In this document: in pieces, positions 28,250-38,035 of the stretch | How the letters are laid out: each line of letters opens with the position of its first letter | Position numbering within the stretch: the first letter of the stretch is position 1 | Assembly (NCBI RefSeq): GCF_002968335.2 | Contig: NZ_CP134398.1 | Location: 806,001 to 870,000 of the forward strand | From: Mycobacterium sp. ITM-2016-00316 | GTDB lineage: Bacteria > Actinomycetota > Actinomycetes > Mycobacteriales > Mycobacteriaceae | Length of the DNA: 64,000 bases | Direction of reading: 5' to 3' | Notes under the pieces: model-generated | What the model was told of the DNA's origin: nothing | The model's input: only the letters and a program-made list of their open reading frames with translations | Databases searched by the model: none | Translations under genes and position numbers: made by a program

Positions 28250-28708
28250 GTGACTGCGACGACTGAGCACACTGTCTTTCCAGCCGACACCGACCGGGGT
28301 CTCGCTGCGCTGCTCGTCACCCTGCAAACAGCGGCGCCGTTGGCTATCGAAACGACCGATGGCCAGTCGTTTCCCCTGTCGCCTGAACTGCGTGATGTGT
28401 TGATTCATGCAGCCCATGCGCTAGTGGAAGGCCAAGCGGTCACTCTCGAGCCGCAAAGGGTCGTCTTGTCGACGCAGGAAGCCGCCGATCTCCTCGGGGT
28501 GTCTCGACCGACTCTGGTGAAACTTCTCGAAGCGGGCGAGATTCCCTACGCGCAGCCGGGCCGGCACCGCCGGGTGCAGCTCACGGACCTTCTGGCCTAT
28601 CAGCAGCAGATTCGCCATCAGCGGCGCGGCACGCTCGACACGATGAACGCTGAGGCCGGCGACGATGATATCTATGGCCGCCTCGGCGAGTTCGGTGAGA
28701 CGCGCTGA
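28250..28708 (+). CDS. HTH (excisionase-type) protein, putative antitoxin
   Basis: A 152-residue protein. A helix-turn-helix of the MerR/excisionase HTH_17 type lies at about residues 74-122 (STQEAADLLGVSRPTLVKLL, then PGRHRRVQLTDL). The N-terminal 70 residues are a separate helical region. The acidic C-terminus (GDDDIYGRLGEF) may contact the toxin. The GTG start at 28250 lies 3 bp before the PIN gene when counted from its stop. This pairing with a PIN protein is typical of antitoxins that also repress their own operon. An excisionase role is the alternative, since it sits in a tRNA-bound island. Confidence 0.75.
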   Translation: MTATTEHTVFPADTDRGLAALLVTLQTAAPLAIETTDGQSFPLSPELRDVLIHAAHALVEGQAVTLEPQRVVLSTQEAADLLGVSRPTLVKLLEAGEIPYAQPGRHRRVQLTDLLAYQQQIRHQRRGTLDTMNAEAGDDDIYGRLGEFGETR

Positions 28709-28711
28709 CCC

Positions 28712-29716
28712 GTGTCACGAATCCGGGTGTTTCTTGATGCCTGCGTCCTTGTGCCCTACCAACTTGCGGACCTTCTACTGCGCATCGCCGACGCTGAACT
28801 GTTCGAACCGCTGTGGTCAGACGAACTGCTTGCCGAGGTCGAACGCAATGTCGTCAAGCTCGGGATCGAGCCCAACAAGGCTGCCCGTCGGATCGCGCAG
28901 ATGGCGTCAGCATTCCCCAACGCGACGGTGACCGGGTTCGAGCATCTTGTATCCGCGATGACCAACGATCCCAAGGACCGTCACGTTGCGGCCGCAGCTG
29001 TTCGGGGTGGGGCCGCGCTCATTGTCACGGCGAACACTCGCGACTTTCCGCCGGAAGCGTTGGCGCGGTACGACATTGAGGTCGTTCATCCTGACGACTT
29101 CCTTCAAGACCAACTTGATCTCGCCGAGGCCGCCGTTCTGGCCTGTCTTCAGCAGCATCGTGCGGCCTACACCCGGCCGCAGTTCACCGTCACCGAGTAT
29201 TACCTCGGTCTCGAGCGGACGGTGCCCGTCTTCGCCCGCTCGGCGATGCATGCTGAGGTGCGTCAGAGCGGTCACCAGGCTGGCGATCCACTGCCATTGG
29301 AGATCCGCGCAGAAGATGAGGTCTTGAAAGCGTTCTTCCCGCGTGGCGGACCGACTCCTGACGAGCCACGCGGAGCGGCATTCATGTGGTGCCAGGCGCT
29401 CAGTAACAGGCCTGAATTCCTGACGGCGCTGCACAACCTCACCCTGGACCCGTCGATGTGGGGTGACTTCAATCAGGCTGAAGAGATTCTGCGTGGCCAC
29501 GGCATGACTCAGTTCGTCGAGCGGTGCCCTGGCGACCGTGACATCGCGTACGTCAAGTTCGTGCCTAACGTCCAGCGGGCGGCTGTTGCGTTCGCAGCGG
29601 CCCCGATTGATGACGTGAAGATCCTGACGCTTGTCCGATGCACTGACGAACTCTGGCGGGTTTGGGGATTGAGCCCGAGTCGCTTTCCGTCCGCGGCTGA
29701 AGTTCGGGGGCAGTGA
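28712..29716 (+). CDS. PIN-domain protein, putative RNase toxin with C-terminal extension
   Basis: A 334-residue protein. Residues 1-135 form a PIN domain: FLDACVL with Asp9, the acidic helix DELLAEVERN (about 37-46), DPKDRHVAAAA with Asp89, and TANTRDFPPEAL with Asp111. These acids fit the metal site of PIN ribonucleases. Residues 140-334 are an extra region of unknown fold with PLPLEIRAEDEVLKAFFPRG and a C-terminal LVRCTDELWRVWGLSP strand pair. VapC toxins are usually about 130-150 residues, so this is much longer. It starts 3 bp after the HTH gene. Confidence 0.78.
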   Translation: MSRIRVFLDACVLVPYQLADLLLRIADAELFEPLWSDELLAEVERNVVKLGIEPNKAARRIAQMASAFPNATVTGFEHLVSAMTNDPKDRHVAAAAVRGGAALIVTANTRDFPPEALARYDIEVVHPDDFLQDQLDLAEAAVLACLQQHRAAYTRPQFTVTEYYLGLERTVPVFARSAMHAEVRQSGHQAGDPLPLEIRAEDEVLKAFFPRGGPTPDEPRGAAFMWCQALSNRPEFLTALHNLTLDPSMWGDFNQAEEILRGHGMTQFVERCPGDRDIAYVKFVPNVQRAAVAFAAAPIDDVKILTLVRCTDELWRVWGLSPSRFPSAAEVRGQ

Positions 29717-29767
29717 CTTCGGCTCTGTCGCGCCTCACCGTCGCCGACGGATCAGCGTGCCGTCGTG

Positions 29768-29852
29768 ATCCGTCGGCTTACGCCTACACAGGTTCGAATC
29801 CTGTACCTGCCACACCGGTCAGGCCCCCTCATCGAGGGGGCCTGACGTGTTT
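29768..29852 (+). repeat. right 85-bp direct repeat (attR-like)
   Basis: Perfect copy of 28042-28126: the 3' part of tRNA-Tyr from the position after the anticodon, plus its terminator. It lacks the acceptor 5' strand, D arm and anticodon, so it is not a working tRNA gene. With the left copy it frames a 1,726-bp unit. Confidence 0.9.
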
Positions 29853-29914
29853 TTCCGGCACCACGGATCGCTATCCGAAGGTGACCGCGAGCCGCTCCGA
29901 GATCTTGGTGGCGA

Positions 29915-32607
29915 TCACGCGACCGTGGCCACGAAGACCCGATTGATGATGTAGCTCACCGACCCCGAGGCATCCAGGGACACGGTGACGAAATCCGTTC
30001 CGCCACCGTTGGCCTTGATCGAGAAGCCGGACGCCCGTCCCGGAAGATTCAGCGTCACGTAGCGGTTGGCGGTATTCACGATGGTGATGTTGACGCTGGT
30101 GCCGTCCACATCGGTCGGAAGGTAGATGACTCCGTCCGGTCCGACCTGCGCAGCGTTGCTGATCAAACCGGGCGCCGGAACGATCAGATAGTCCCCGTTG
30201 GCGCGCAGCACCGTGATGTAGCTGAGGTTCCTGTCGACGCGCGTGGAGATCACCACCGTGCCGTCACCGGTGATCGTGGGTTCTCCCCACGCGGAGCCGA
30301 TCGTCGAGGCGGTCAAGGTGTTCTGCCCGGGGCGCAACACGACGATCTGGCTGTATTGCTCTCCCGTGGGCGCGGCTTCGCCAACGGTGAAGGCGACCGT
30401 GCCATTGCTGCCGATCCGGGGGTCGATGCTGATGCCGTTGGGGTTGGTCACGATGATCGGTGCTTGACCCGGCCTGAACACCGCAATCGTCATCCCGTTG
30501 TTGCCCCACATCGAGGCCACGGTGCCGTCGGGCCCGATGGCCGGCCGGATCCGGTAGATCTGGTTGGTCGTCCTCGTGAGTGATTCGACGGTTCCATTCG
30601 GACGCATGATCGTCACCGTCACGTCGGTGACGAATGCGTTCGCCGGCCCCGCGTAGGTGTGGAACGCCACCGTGCCGTCGGCGCCGGCGACCACGCTGGA
30701 GACCAGCGTGCCGACGACGGTCGAGACCCGGTCGGGAGATCCCGGACGCAGCACGGTGACGGTTGTCGTGATGAGGTCGTCTACCGTTCCGCTGCCCGTG
30801 GTCGTCACGTACGCGACCGTGCCGCCACCGCCGGTGACCACCTGTACGAGAGTGCCCGCGGCGGTGTTCGCCACGGCCTGTTCGCCTGGCGCCAGACCCA
30901 GAGCGTCGTCGTCGATGCCGCTCGGGCCGCGAAGCCCGTGATGCCCACCGTCGTGAAGACGATGGTGCCGTCGTCGGCGACGGTGACGGCCCCCTGCAGG
31001 GCTGCGGGCAGATCGAGGTACTCGGCGGCGGCTCCCGGTCGGAGCACGCCGATGGTCGCGCCCCCCGAGGCGTTGGTCGCGGCCAACGCGATGGTGCCGT
31101 CCGCCCCGATGGCTGCCTGGTCCTGGGTGACGCCCGCGATGGTCAGAACCTCACTTCGCTGGCCGTCGCGAATGATCGTGACCGTCGTCTGCGTGTCATC
31201 GGGGGCGCCGCCACCGGTCGCCGCCGTCAGGACGAAGACACCGGCACCGGTCAGGGTGGGTCCGCCGACGGGAGCTCCGGCCACCGTCCATGCCACCGGC
31301 GACGCGCCGGGTCGCAGCGTGGTCACCGTGAATTCGGTGATGGTGGGAGTGCCCGCCGCATAGACCACCGTCGTCACGTGGACGGTGCCGTCGCCGGCGA
31401 TGAGCGGCGCGCCGTAATACACGACACCCGCCGCGGTCGCCGTGACCGGTGGCCGTCCGGGGCCCTGCACGAGGATCTGTGTGGTGAACGGGTCTTCCGG
31501 CGTGCCCGATCCGAACCGTTGGGTGATCGCCACGGTCCCGCCGGGCCCGACGATGGTGCGCGGGTTCGTCCAGCCCGGTGGTACGGCGACAGGAATGGTC
31601 TCGGTCACCCCGGCGATACCGCCGATGAGTTGGACCGTGACGACGCGCCTGGCGACGTGTCCCGTCCCGAACAGGAGCCCGGCCAGGCCGTGAATGTGCA
31701 ACCCCTTGTCGGCCGCCGACACCGTGAAGCTGTCCGTCAGGGCATCGGTGCCGTTCCAGCCCGCCGGCGCGACATAGGTGAACGTGCCGGCGCCGTCGAC
31801 CGTGACGGTGCCACCCTGCGCGGTCACCGGTGTCACCGAGAAGGTGAGCGGGTCGCCGTCCGGGTCGGTGCCGACGATGGTGCCGGTGATGACGTCGTCG
31901 ACCTGCTCGACGTCGACAGGTGCGGCGGCCAGACGTGGCGCGCGATTGAAGAAGGTCCGGTGCAGCTCCTGGCGTGTCCACGCGAGTAGCGCCCACAGTG
32001 TGGTCGGCGCAGGCGTGCGCGGACCGGCCGGCCCCAGCAGCGCGCTGACGATCGAATCGAAGATGCGCACCGGCGCGGCCAGCAGCACCTGTAGTGGACG
32101 CGGGCCCGGGCCGGCATCAATGGTGGTGACGGTGCGCAGGGTGGGTGCGGCGGGTGCGGCCTCGGGCGCGGTGGCCGCCGGGATGTCCTGCGGGTCTGGC
32201 GCCGCCGTCGCAGACGCGACGCCCGCGCGAGCCGGTGCGATGTCCGCCGCGTCGGCGGGCTCCTGCTCCGTCACCCGCGAGGTGCGGGTAGACGACCCCG
32301 TCGCCTGCGGGCGACCCATGCCGGCCACGGATCTCGTCGTCATGACCGACAGGGACTTCTTGGCGTCCGCGTCGTCCTCGTCGGCAGGCTCCCGGTCCGG
32401 TTGTGGGCCCGCCGCGTCATCCCCGGTGGACGGCGTGCCGGGTGTGTCGGAGTCGCCGCCGCCTGCGCCGTCGTCGCTCGAAGTGGTCGAGCCACCGCTG
32501 TCGGACGGATCGGCGAGCGCGATGCCCGGTGCCCATACGATGCCCGCTCCCACCCCGAGAGCGACCGCCAATGCCCCGACGCGCCCGACGTACCGTGCGT
32601 GATCCAT
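29915..32607 (-). pseudogene. exported Ig-like/beta-repeat protein, broken by a frameshift near 30889
   Basis: One gene in two frames. The first part (32607 down to about 30890) has a signal peptide (about residues 1-32, ending GIALADP), an acidic/Thr-Ser-rich linker and a cadherin/VCBS-like domain (TIVGTDPDGDPLTFSVTP). Repeats built around xGDGTV and VLRPG follow. The frame then fails at a GGCGCC context, and the next frame continues the same repeats (GPDGTV, FRPGQ) to the stop at 29915. One added base restores about 897 residues. A true mutation or a sequencing error are both possible. If intact it would be a beta-propeller-like surface protein. Confidence 0.75.
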
Positions 32608-33427
32608 GCAAATCCCATCCGTTGAGGCGGTGGGATTGCTGGTGTCACCGCCTGCTGAGTGTGCGGCATCGCGACGGTGGGCGCGGCACTAACGGGATAA
32701 TTAATTGTCGCGGGCGTCGACCCCCGCACTGTCCTGCGCAAATATTGCGTCCGTCGTCGGGGAGCGAGGTGCTGCGTCGGTCTGGTCGGCCGGGGGCCAA
32801 ATCACCCGCAGTGGTGCTGTGAGACGTTGCTGCAATAGCCGGTGGACGCACTATCCGCTCGGTGCGTTCGCGCACCGGACGGCGCGCCGGAGGGTGGCCC
32901 GCGCACGGAGTAGGGCAGAGGCCGTCCGTCGTTCGGGTGAATTTTTCGGGGTCCGGTGCCACCCGTATGCGGGTGCAGCAACGGAGGACCCGGGGCGGGG
33001 GCGCTCGTGCGTCCGCTCGACGGCCGCGCCGGCCCCGCTAACTCAACCGTCAATATCGTCGGCAGCGGCTGGCAACGGCCGGTCCGCGCCGGGTCTGTGC
33101 GCCCGCACCGCGGTGAGCTCAGCATCTACCCCGCGGAGCGCGGAATTGATCAACGGTGCGAGCGAACGCTTCTCGAACATCACTGCGCGGCGCGCCCGCA
33201 ACCGGGCCGGCCGCGGTCTGCCCGCGCTGCGCGGCCGGTGCGCGCCGCCGCGGCAGCGAACGTGATGCCGCGATTTGGGCAAATTTACTTGCCGGGAACA
33301 TCAGCAGTACATGACGTAGGGTCACACCGAAAATGCCTGGCTGAATGGGTATGGCGTCGCGGGGGAACGCGAATCATCAACCCGTCTGGTCCCTTTCAGC
33401 GACGACAGAGCCCGAAGAGGAGCCGCC
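32608..33427. other. 820-bp region without a convincing gene
   Basis: The open frames here have Arg/Ala-rich or compositionally odd translations and no good ribosome sites. Locally lower GC occurs at 32695-32712 (TAATTAATT) and 33275-33310. It lies between divergent genes for exported proteins and must hold both promoters. A small RNA or lost gene is possible. No element could be named. Confidence 0.5.
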
Positions 33428-34795
33428 GTGAGTGCACGTCATCGCGCCAAGAAACACAGCCGAGCAGCGAGGGTCGTCGCGGTGCCCGCCGTGGCGGCGT
33501 TGCTCGCCGCCGGGATCGTCGATCAGCCGGTGAGCCGGCCGGTGCCGACCGTGGTGCAGCAGCAGCACCGGGTCGTCTCCGCCCAGGACGTCGCGTTGGC
33601 CGCGCTCGCGCTGTTCGCGGTGCCGGGTGCGGGGGTCCAGTTCCCGCCGGGCGCGCTCGACACCCAGGACGGCGGTGTCTGGCGCCGTATCCAGGACCTC
33701 ACGGTGCTCAACGATCCGACGCGCTATCCGGGAACCGTCACGGCGGCGTCGGTCGACGCGGGCGCCACCTGGCTGACCGAGCTGATCCTGGCGCGGGATC
33801 CGTCGACCATCGTCAGCGGGATCAATACCGGGTCCTTCGGCGGCCGCGTCGCCGCCGAGGCGCTGACCCGGGTGGCGGCCACCGGCTACGACATGTCCAG
33901 CGTGTTCGGGGTCTTCTACGGTGACTCCAACACCCCCGGCACCGGCATCTTCGCCCGCTACGGACCGGACGAGCCGACCTTCGGATCCGATGTCCTCGGC
34001 GGTGCCATCCAGCTGCCGGACGGGACCTATCTACGGGTCAATCGCGAGTACGACCCGATCGCCTATTTCCCCAAGTACCTGTTCAATCCGATGAGCTGGA
34101 TTCAGCTGGCGGCCGGATTCATCTTCGAGCATTCCCGGCTGGAGAACTTCGATTTCGAGGATCCCGAAAATATCGTCACCGTCGACGGCAATGTCGTCAC
34201 GGTGCGGGTGAACAGCCCGGTGATGCCGCTGCTCATGCCGCTGAAGATCCTCGGTGTACCGACCCGGATCATCGACGCGTTCCAGGCGATCCTGCAGCCG
34301 ATGGTCGAGAGCACCGGCATGTACGAGACCGGCAAGGTCGGGTTCCTGCCGTCCCCGCAGAAAATTTTCCAGCAGCTGCAGGCCGTCGCCGCGGGATTCG
34401 AGAAGGCAAGCCAGATCCTCGCGGGCAACTACCCCGACCCCGAGGAGCCCGGCGAACCGCCCGTCGTCACCGCGCCGGATACGACGACCGAGATCATCGA
34501 CGCCATGGAGGATCGCGACGAGGAGCTCAACGGCGCGCCCACGCTGAACGCCCGGGTCGCGACGGCGCAGGTTCAGGTCGACGAACCGGAAGCCGTCGAC
34601 GAGTTGGCGGCGGCCGCCGCCCTTGAGGGTGTCGAAGAAGAGGTGGACGAGGCACCCGTCCGGCGGGCGCGCCTGACCTCTCCGCGGTCGGCGAAGGTCT
34701 CCCCGCGGTCCGTCGCGGTCGCCGGTACGTCCTCGCCATCGGCATCGTCTCCCAAGCCGTCCGCCGACAGCGACACGGGTACCGACTCCGAGTAG
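33428..34795 (+). CDS. exported protein of unknown function
   Basis: A 455-residue protein. The N-terminus is basic (SARHRAKKHSRAARVV) followed by one hydrophobic segment (about residues 18-32), so it is exported or anchored. Residues 50-320 form a folded domain with GTVTAASVDAGATWLTELIL and YLRVNREYDPIAYFPKYLFN. The C-terminal ~130 residues are acidic, then Ser/Pro-rich. It recalls the PE-PPE-associated mycobacterial exported proteins, but no GxSxG is present and I cannot assign it. GTG 33428 follows GAGGAG. Confidence 0.7.
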   Translation: MSARHRAKKHSRAARVVAVPAVAALLAAGIVDQPVSRPVPTVVQQQHRVVSAQDVALAALALFAVPGAGVQFPPGALDTQDGGVWRRIQDLTVLNDPTRYPGTVTAASVDAGATWLTELILARDPSTIVSGINTGSFGGRVAAEALTRVAATGYDMSSVFGVFYGDSNTPGTGIFARYGPDEPTFGSDVLGGAIQLPDGTYLRVNREYDPIAYFPKYLFNPMSWIQLAAGFIFEHSRLENFDFEDPENIVTVDGNVVTVRVNSPVMPLLMPLKILGVPTRIIDAFQAILQPMVESTGMYETGKVGFLPSPQKIFQQLQAVAAGFEKASQILAGNYPDPEEPGEPPVVTAPDTTTEIIDAMEDRDEELNGAPTLNARVATAQVQVDEPEAVDELAAAAALEGVEEEVDEAPVRRARLTSPRSAKVSPRSVAVAGTSSPSASSPKPSADSDTGTDSE

Positions 34796-34808
34796 CAGTG
34801 CACGCAGA

Positions 34809-34840
34809 AATCAGGCCCCCTCGCACGAGGGGGCCTGATT
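34809..34840. terminator. bidirectional terminator between convergent genes
   Basis: Two perfect 15-nt arms, AATCAGGCCCCCTCG (34809-34823) and CGAGGGGGCCTGATT (34826-34840), around CA. AAs precede and Ts follow, so it works on both strands. It separates the exported protein gene and the cutinase gene. Confidence 0.88.
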
Positions 34841-34853
34841 CATGTCGCCGGGA

Positions 34854-35621
34854 TCAACCGATCTGCGCGGCCGCCTGCACGACTGGTGCGGCGGGGGCCG
34901 GGACACCCAGTCGGCCGGCCACGAAGTCCGCTGCCTGCACGGCCATCCCGTTGCTCTTGTAGGAGCTGTGTGCGGACCGGTCCAGCCCACCCGGGTAGCA
35001 GATCGGATCTCCGACGGCGCACAGCTGCAGGGTCTTGCCTGCGTACAGATCGCCGATGGCGATCGGCGGGGCGCCGCGATCGGCGACGTTGAGGACCCAG
35101 TTGTTGGGGGTGCCGAACAGGACGACGGCCGACACATGGGATGCCACCGACGCGGGCATCGGACCGGCCAGTCCGGCGGGCAGGACGAATCCGGCGGGCA
35201 CGCTGCTGCTGGTGCTGTAGCCGGCGACAGCCGCGCCCTGCGAGTAACCGCCCAGCACGATCTCGGTGTTGGGGCAGTCAGCAGCGATCTGCTGAATCTT
35301 GTTGGTGGCGTCCGCAATACCGTCGACGGCCCGCCCGAAGTCCAGTGAGGCGGGGTAGTTCACCCCGTACACGCTGACCGACTGGCCCGGCAGCCGCGCA
35401 CTGAGCGCATCCACGAACGACTGGCCGGTGGCGCCCACACCGGGTCCCTCGAAGGTGCCGCGGGCGAACACCACCGCGACATCCACACAGGAATCGTCGG
35501 CGGCGTTGGCGGTCGCGGCCGGGCCGGCAAACAGGCCGGCGGCGACAGCGAATGCCGCCATCGCGGCGAAGATGGCCGACCGTGCGGCCTTGATGCCCCA
35601 GCTCTGTGACGATGTGCTCAT
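34854..35621 (-). CDS. cutinase-family serine esterase, secreted
   Basis: A 255-residue cutinase-like (Culp) enzyme. The signal peptide covers about residues 1-40 (ends ATANAADD). The nucleophile Ser127 is in GGYSQGAA. The Asp and His lie in AVGDPICYPGG and SAHSSYKSNG, and Cys pairs (Cys45/Cys116 and the two near 205-210) fit the family disulfides. It should hydrolyse lipid esters in or outside the envelope. The exact substrate cannot be told. ATG 35621 is well placed before the signal. Confidence 0.92.
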   Translation of the reverse strand: MSTSSQSWGIKAARSAIFAAMAAFAVAAGLFAGPAATANAADDSCVDVAVVFARGTFEGPGVGATGQSFVDALSARLPGQSVSVYGVNYPASLDFGRAVDGIADATNKIQQIAADCPNTEIVLGGYSQGAAVAGYSTSSSVPAGFVLPAGLAGPMPASVASHVSAVVLFGTPNNWVLNVADRGAPPIAIGDLYAGKTLQLCAVGDPICYPGGLDRSAHSSYKSNGMAVQAADFVAGRLGVPAPAAPVVQAAAQIG

Positions 35622-35792
35622 GAGGTTCCCCGTTCCGAAATCCGCGGTGCCATCGCTTCGGTGCAGAGGTGGCAGTTACCTGCTACAAGCCCGGATGGCC
35701 GGGCGGGATTCCGGCGATGCGCAGTGATCCATCTCACCGCCGGGCGGGGAATGGCCTGCGCGTGCCGGGGGGTTGTACCCCGATCTTCGCCG

Positions 35793-36182
35793 TCAGTCCA
35801 GGTCGGCGAGCACCTTGCGGGCGGCCTCGAGTTCGGCTTCGAGCGCAGAGACCTTGGCGGCCTGCTGAATTCGCGCCTCTTCGATGATCGAATCGATCGG
35901 CGTGGCGAGATCGTCGTGCAGTTCCCTGGCCGCGCGGGACACGGCGGCGGCTGCGACGGCGAGGTCACGAGCCAGGTAACTGGCGCCCTGTTTGAGTTCG
36001 GCCCGCCACTCGCCGTCGGCGGTGCCGGTCACGGTCAGCACCAGCTCGATCGTCTTGGCCTTCCTGCCGGCCGTCTTCCTGGCCGCCGGCTTCTTGGGTG
36101 CCTCGTCGACGGGCGGTTGCGCAGCATCGTCGGAGGTGGTGGGCAACGTCTCGGCAACCGGAGTGGTCAGTGTCATCGTCAC
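35793..36182 (-). CDS. small Ala/Lys-rich protein, DUF6319-like
   Basis: A 129-residue protein. The N-terminus is Pro/Lys-rich with APKKPAARKTAGRKAKTIEL, resembling a nucleic-acid-binding tail. A compact domain (TVTGTADGEWRAELKQGAS) and two helices (about 68-129, probably coiled coil) follow. GTG 36182 is chosen because AAGGAG lies 6 bp upstream; longer frames to 36239 or 36302 lack such a site. The function is unknown. Confidence 0.7.
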   Translation of the reverse strand: MTMTLTTPVAETLPTTSDDAAQPPVDEAPKKPAARKTAGRKAKTIELVLTVTGTADGEWRAELKQGASYLARDLAVAAAAVSRAARELHDDLATPIDSIIEEARIQQAAKVSALEAELEAARKVLADLD

Positions 36183-36364
36183 GGCGAACTCCTTCGTCAT
36201 CATCGCCCGCACGGCGCGGGCTCGCGGTTCGGTGGTCATTAGAACACACGTTCGACGGTTCGGGCAGGTTCTGGGCCGGCGTGTAGCCTGCACGGGAAGC
36301 AATTGGCTTGTACCGGTGTGACTTCGGTCGCGGCGGGGTGGCCGCGAAGGGGTGAACGGCAGGC

Positions 36365-37795
36365 ATGGGCTACCCGAGTGTGGGGACCCGGTTCGGGCCG
36401 TACGAGCTGCGGTCGGTGATCGGTATCGGCGGGATGGGCGAGGTGTATCGCGCCTACGACACCCGGCGTGAGCGGATGGTGGCGCTCAAGGTATTGCGCA
36501 CCGATGTGGCGGCGGATCCGAGCTTTCAGGCCCGTTTCCGGCGGGAGTCGCGCATCGCGGCCCGGTTGCAGGAGCCGCACGTCATCCCGGTGCATGACTA
36601 CGGCGATATCGGCGGTGTGCTCTTCATCGACATGCGCTTGGTGGAGGGGCCCAGCCTGCGTGAGCTGGTGCGGGTCAACGGGGTGCTCTCGCCGGCTCGT
36701 GCGGTCGCGATCATCGCGCAGATCGCTGCGGCACTGGACGCCGCGCACGCCGTCGGCCTGGTGCATCGTGACATCAAGCCGGAGAACGTGCTGCTCACCC
36801 ATGACGATTTCGCCTACCTGGTGGACTTCGGCATCGCCTACGGCGGCGGTGAGGCGACCGTGACGAAGACCGGGCTGGTCATCGGTTCGTGCGCGTACAT
36901 GTCTCCCGAACGGCTCAACGGCACGCCCGGTGGCCCGGCCTCGGATGTGTACTCGCTGACGTGTCTGCTCTTCGAGTGTCTGACCGGCCGCGCGCCGTTC
37001 GAGGCCGACGACATCCGGCAGGTGATGAGCGCGCACATGTTCGCGCCGCCGCCTCGGCCGAGTGTCGAGCGCCACGGGATCAGCCCCGCGTTCGACGATG
37101 TCATCGCCCGGGGGATGGCGAAGAATCCCGCCGATCGGTACGGCGCGGCGGGTGAACTCGCCCGCGCTGCGGCCGCGGCGCGGCACGGTCCGCCGGCACG
37201 CCAGACACCGCCGCCGACCCGGCAACTGCAGGCTGCTGCGCCCACCCCCTACGTCCCGCACCCGCCGGCCCCGGCCGGGAAGGCCCGCTTCGGCCGTTCG
37301 CAGACGGGGCTGCTGCTGGGGGCGATCGGCACGCTCGCGGTGGCCGCGGGGCTGGCCGCGGCGATCGTGTTCACCGGTGGCGACGGCTCGCGGTCGCAGC
37401 GCCCGCTGGCGGTGCCGCCGTCATCCTCCGCGCCGCCCTCGACCACGACGACCAGCGCCACCGCCCTGGCCGGCGTGTCGGGCGCCGACGAGCAGGGCTT
37501 CGTCGGCCACGCGGCGCGCTGCGAGGCCGGGGATGCGCTGGTGGCCGCGATCCGAACCGCGTCCTCGTTGGCGGTCATCTGCGACGGGTCGTCGGGCGGC
37601 TACTACTACCACGGCGAACGGTTGCGGGACGGCGCCAACGTGCGGTTGGCGAACGCTGTCCCCGCCGACGGGGGATTCGATGCGGTCAACCCGGCGGACG
37701 GCGCCCGATACGAGGTCCGCCCGGACACGCTGACCATCCTGAGCAATGGGCGCGTGGATTCGGCCGAGCGGGCGCTGGAGTACGGGTCGCGGTAG
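36365..37795 (+). CDS. Hanks-type Ser/Thr protein kinase with extracellular domain
   Basis: A 476-residue receptor-like kinase. The kinase domain covers residues 13-270: glycine loop GIGGMGEVYRA, Lys42, catalytic Asp136 in HRDIKPEN, DFG at 154-156 and SPE at 180-182. A Pro-rich juxtamembrane linker follows, then one membrane helix (about 315-336). The ~135-residue outer part has a Ser/Thr/Pro stalk and a small domain with two Cys (ARCEAGDAL, VICDGSSGG). It resembles PknE/PknF in layout but the sensor differs. All catalytic residues are present. Confidence 0.92.
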   Translation: MGYPSVGTRFGPYELRSVIGIGGMGEVYRAYDTRRERMVALKVLRTDVAADPSFQARFRRESRIAARLQEPHVIPVHDYGDIGGVLFIDMRLVEGPSLRELVRVNGVLSPARAVAIIAQIAAALDAAHAVGLVHRDIKPENVLLTHDDFAYLVDFGIAYGGGEATVTKTGLVIGSCAYMSPERLNGTPGGPASDVYSLTCLLFECLTGRAPFEADDIRQVMSAHMFAPPPRPSVERHGISPAFDDVIARGMAKNPADRYGAAGELARAAAAARHGPPARQTPPPTRQLQAAAPTPYVPHPPAPAGKARFGRSQTGLLLGAIGTLAVAAGLAAAIVFTGGDGSRSQRPLAVPPSSSAPPSTTTTSATALAGVSGADEQGFVGHAARCEAGDALVAAIRTASSLAVICDGSSGGYYYHGERLRDGANVRLANAVPADGGFDAVNPADGARYEVRPDTLTILSNGRVDSAERALEYGSR

Positions 37796-38035
37796 TTTCT
37801 GTGAGCCCGCTGCGAGGTCGCTGTATTGCGTGACAGCGGTTAGCCAGAATCCTCACAGCGCGTCGCACTGGTATGTACAGGTCCGGGGATGTGACGCTGT
37901 GCGAATCGTCGGCCCTACAGCGCGGTAGCCGCGACAGACCAAGCCTACAACGGTGAACGTCGCTCAGCGTCAGATTGTTTCGACCCCACTGGCATGGCCC
38001 CGGTTACCGCGGGCAACGACATCTAGGGACACACC

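Noticed and set aside
29768-29850. Second tRNA-Tyr gene
   Set aside because: The copy lacks the 5' acceptor strand, D arm and anticodon; only the 3' part is present.
29713-29946. 77-residue open frame through the right repeat
   Set aside because: It reads through the duplicated tRNA part and terminator, so it cannot be a protein gene.
32705-33265. 186-residue plus-strand open frame in the 820-bp gap
   Set aside because: Composition is Arg/Ala/Ser-rich, no ribosome site and no domain; overlaps other equally open frames.
33043-33282. 79-residue minus-strand frame ending in a region with MFEKRSLAPLINSAL
   Set aside because: The second half looks protein-like, but the first half is Arg-rich and no start or ribosome site fits; not strong enough to list as a gene.
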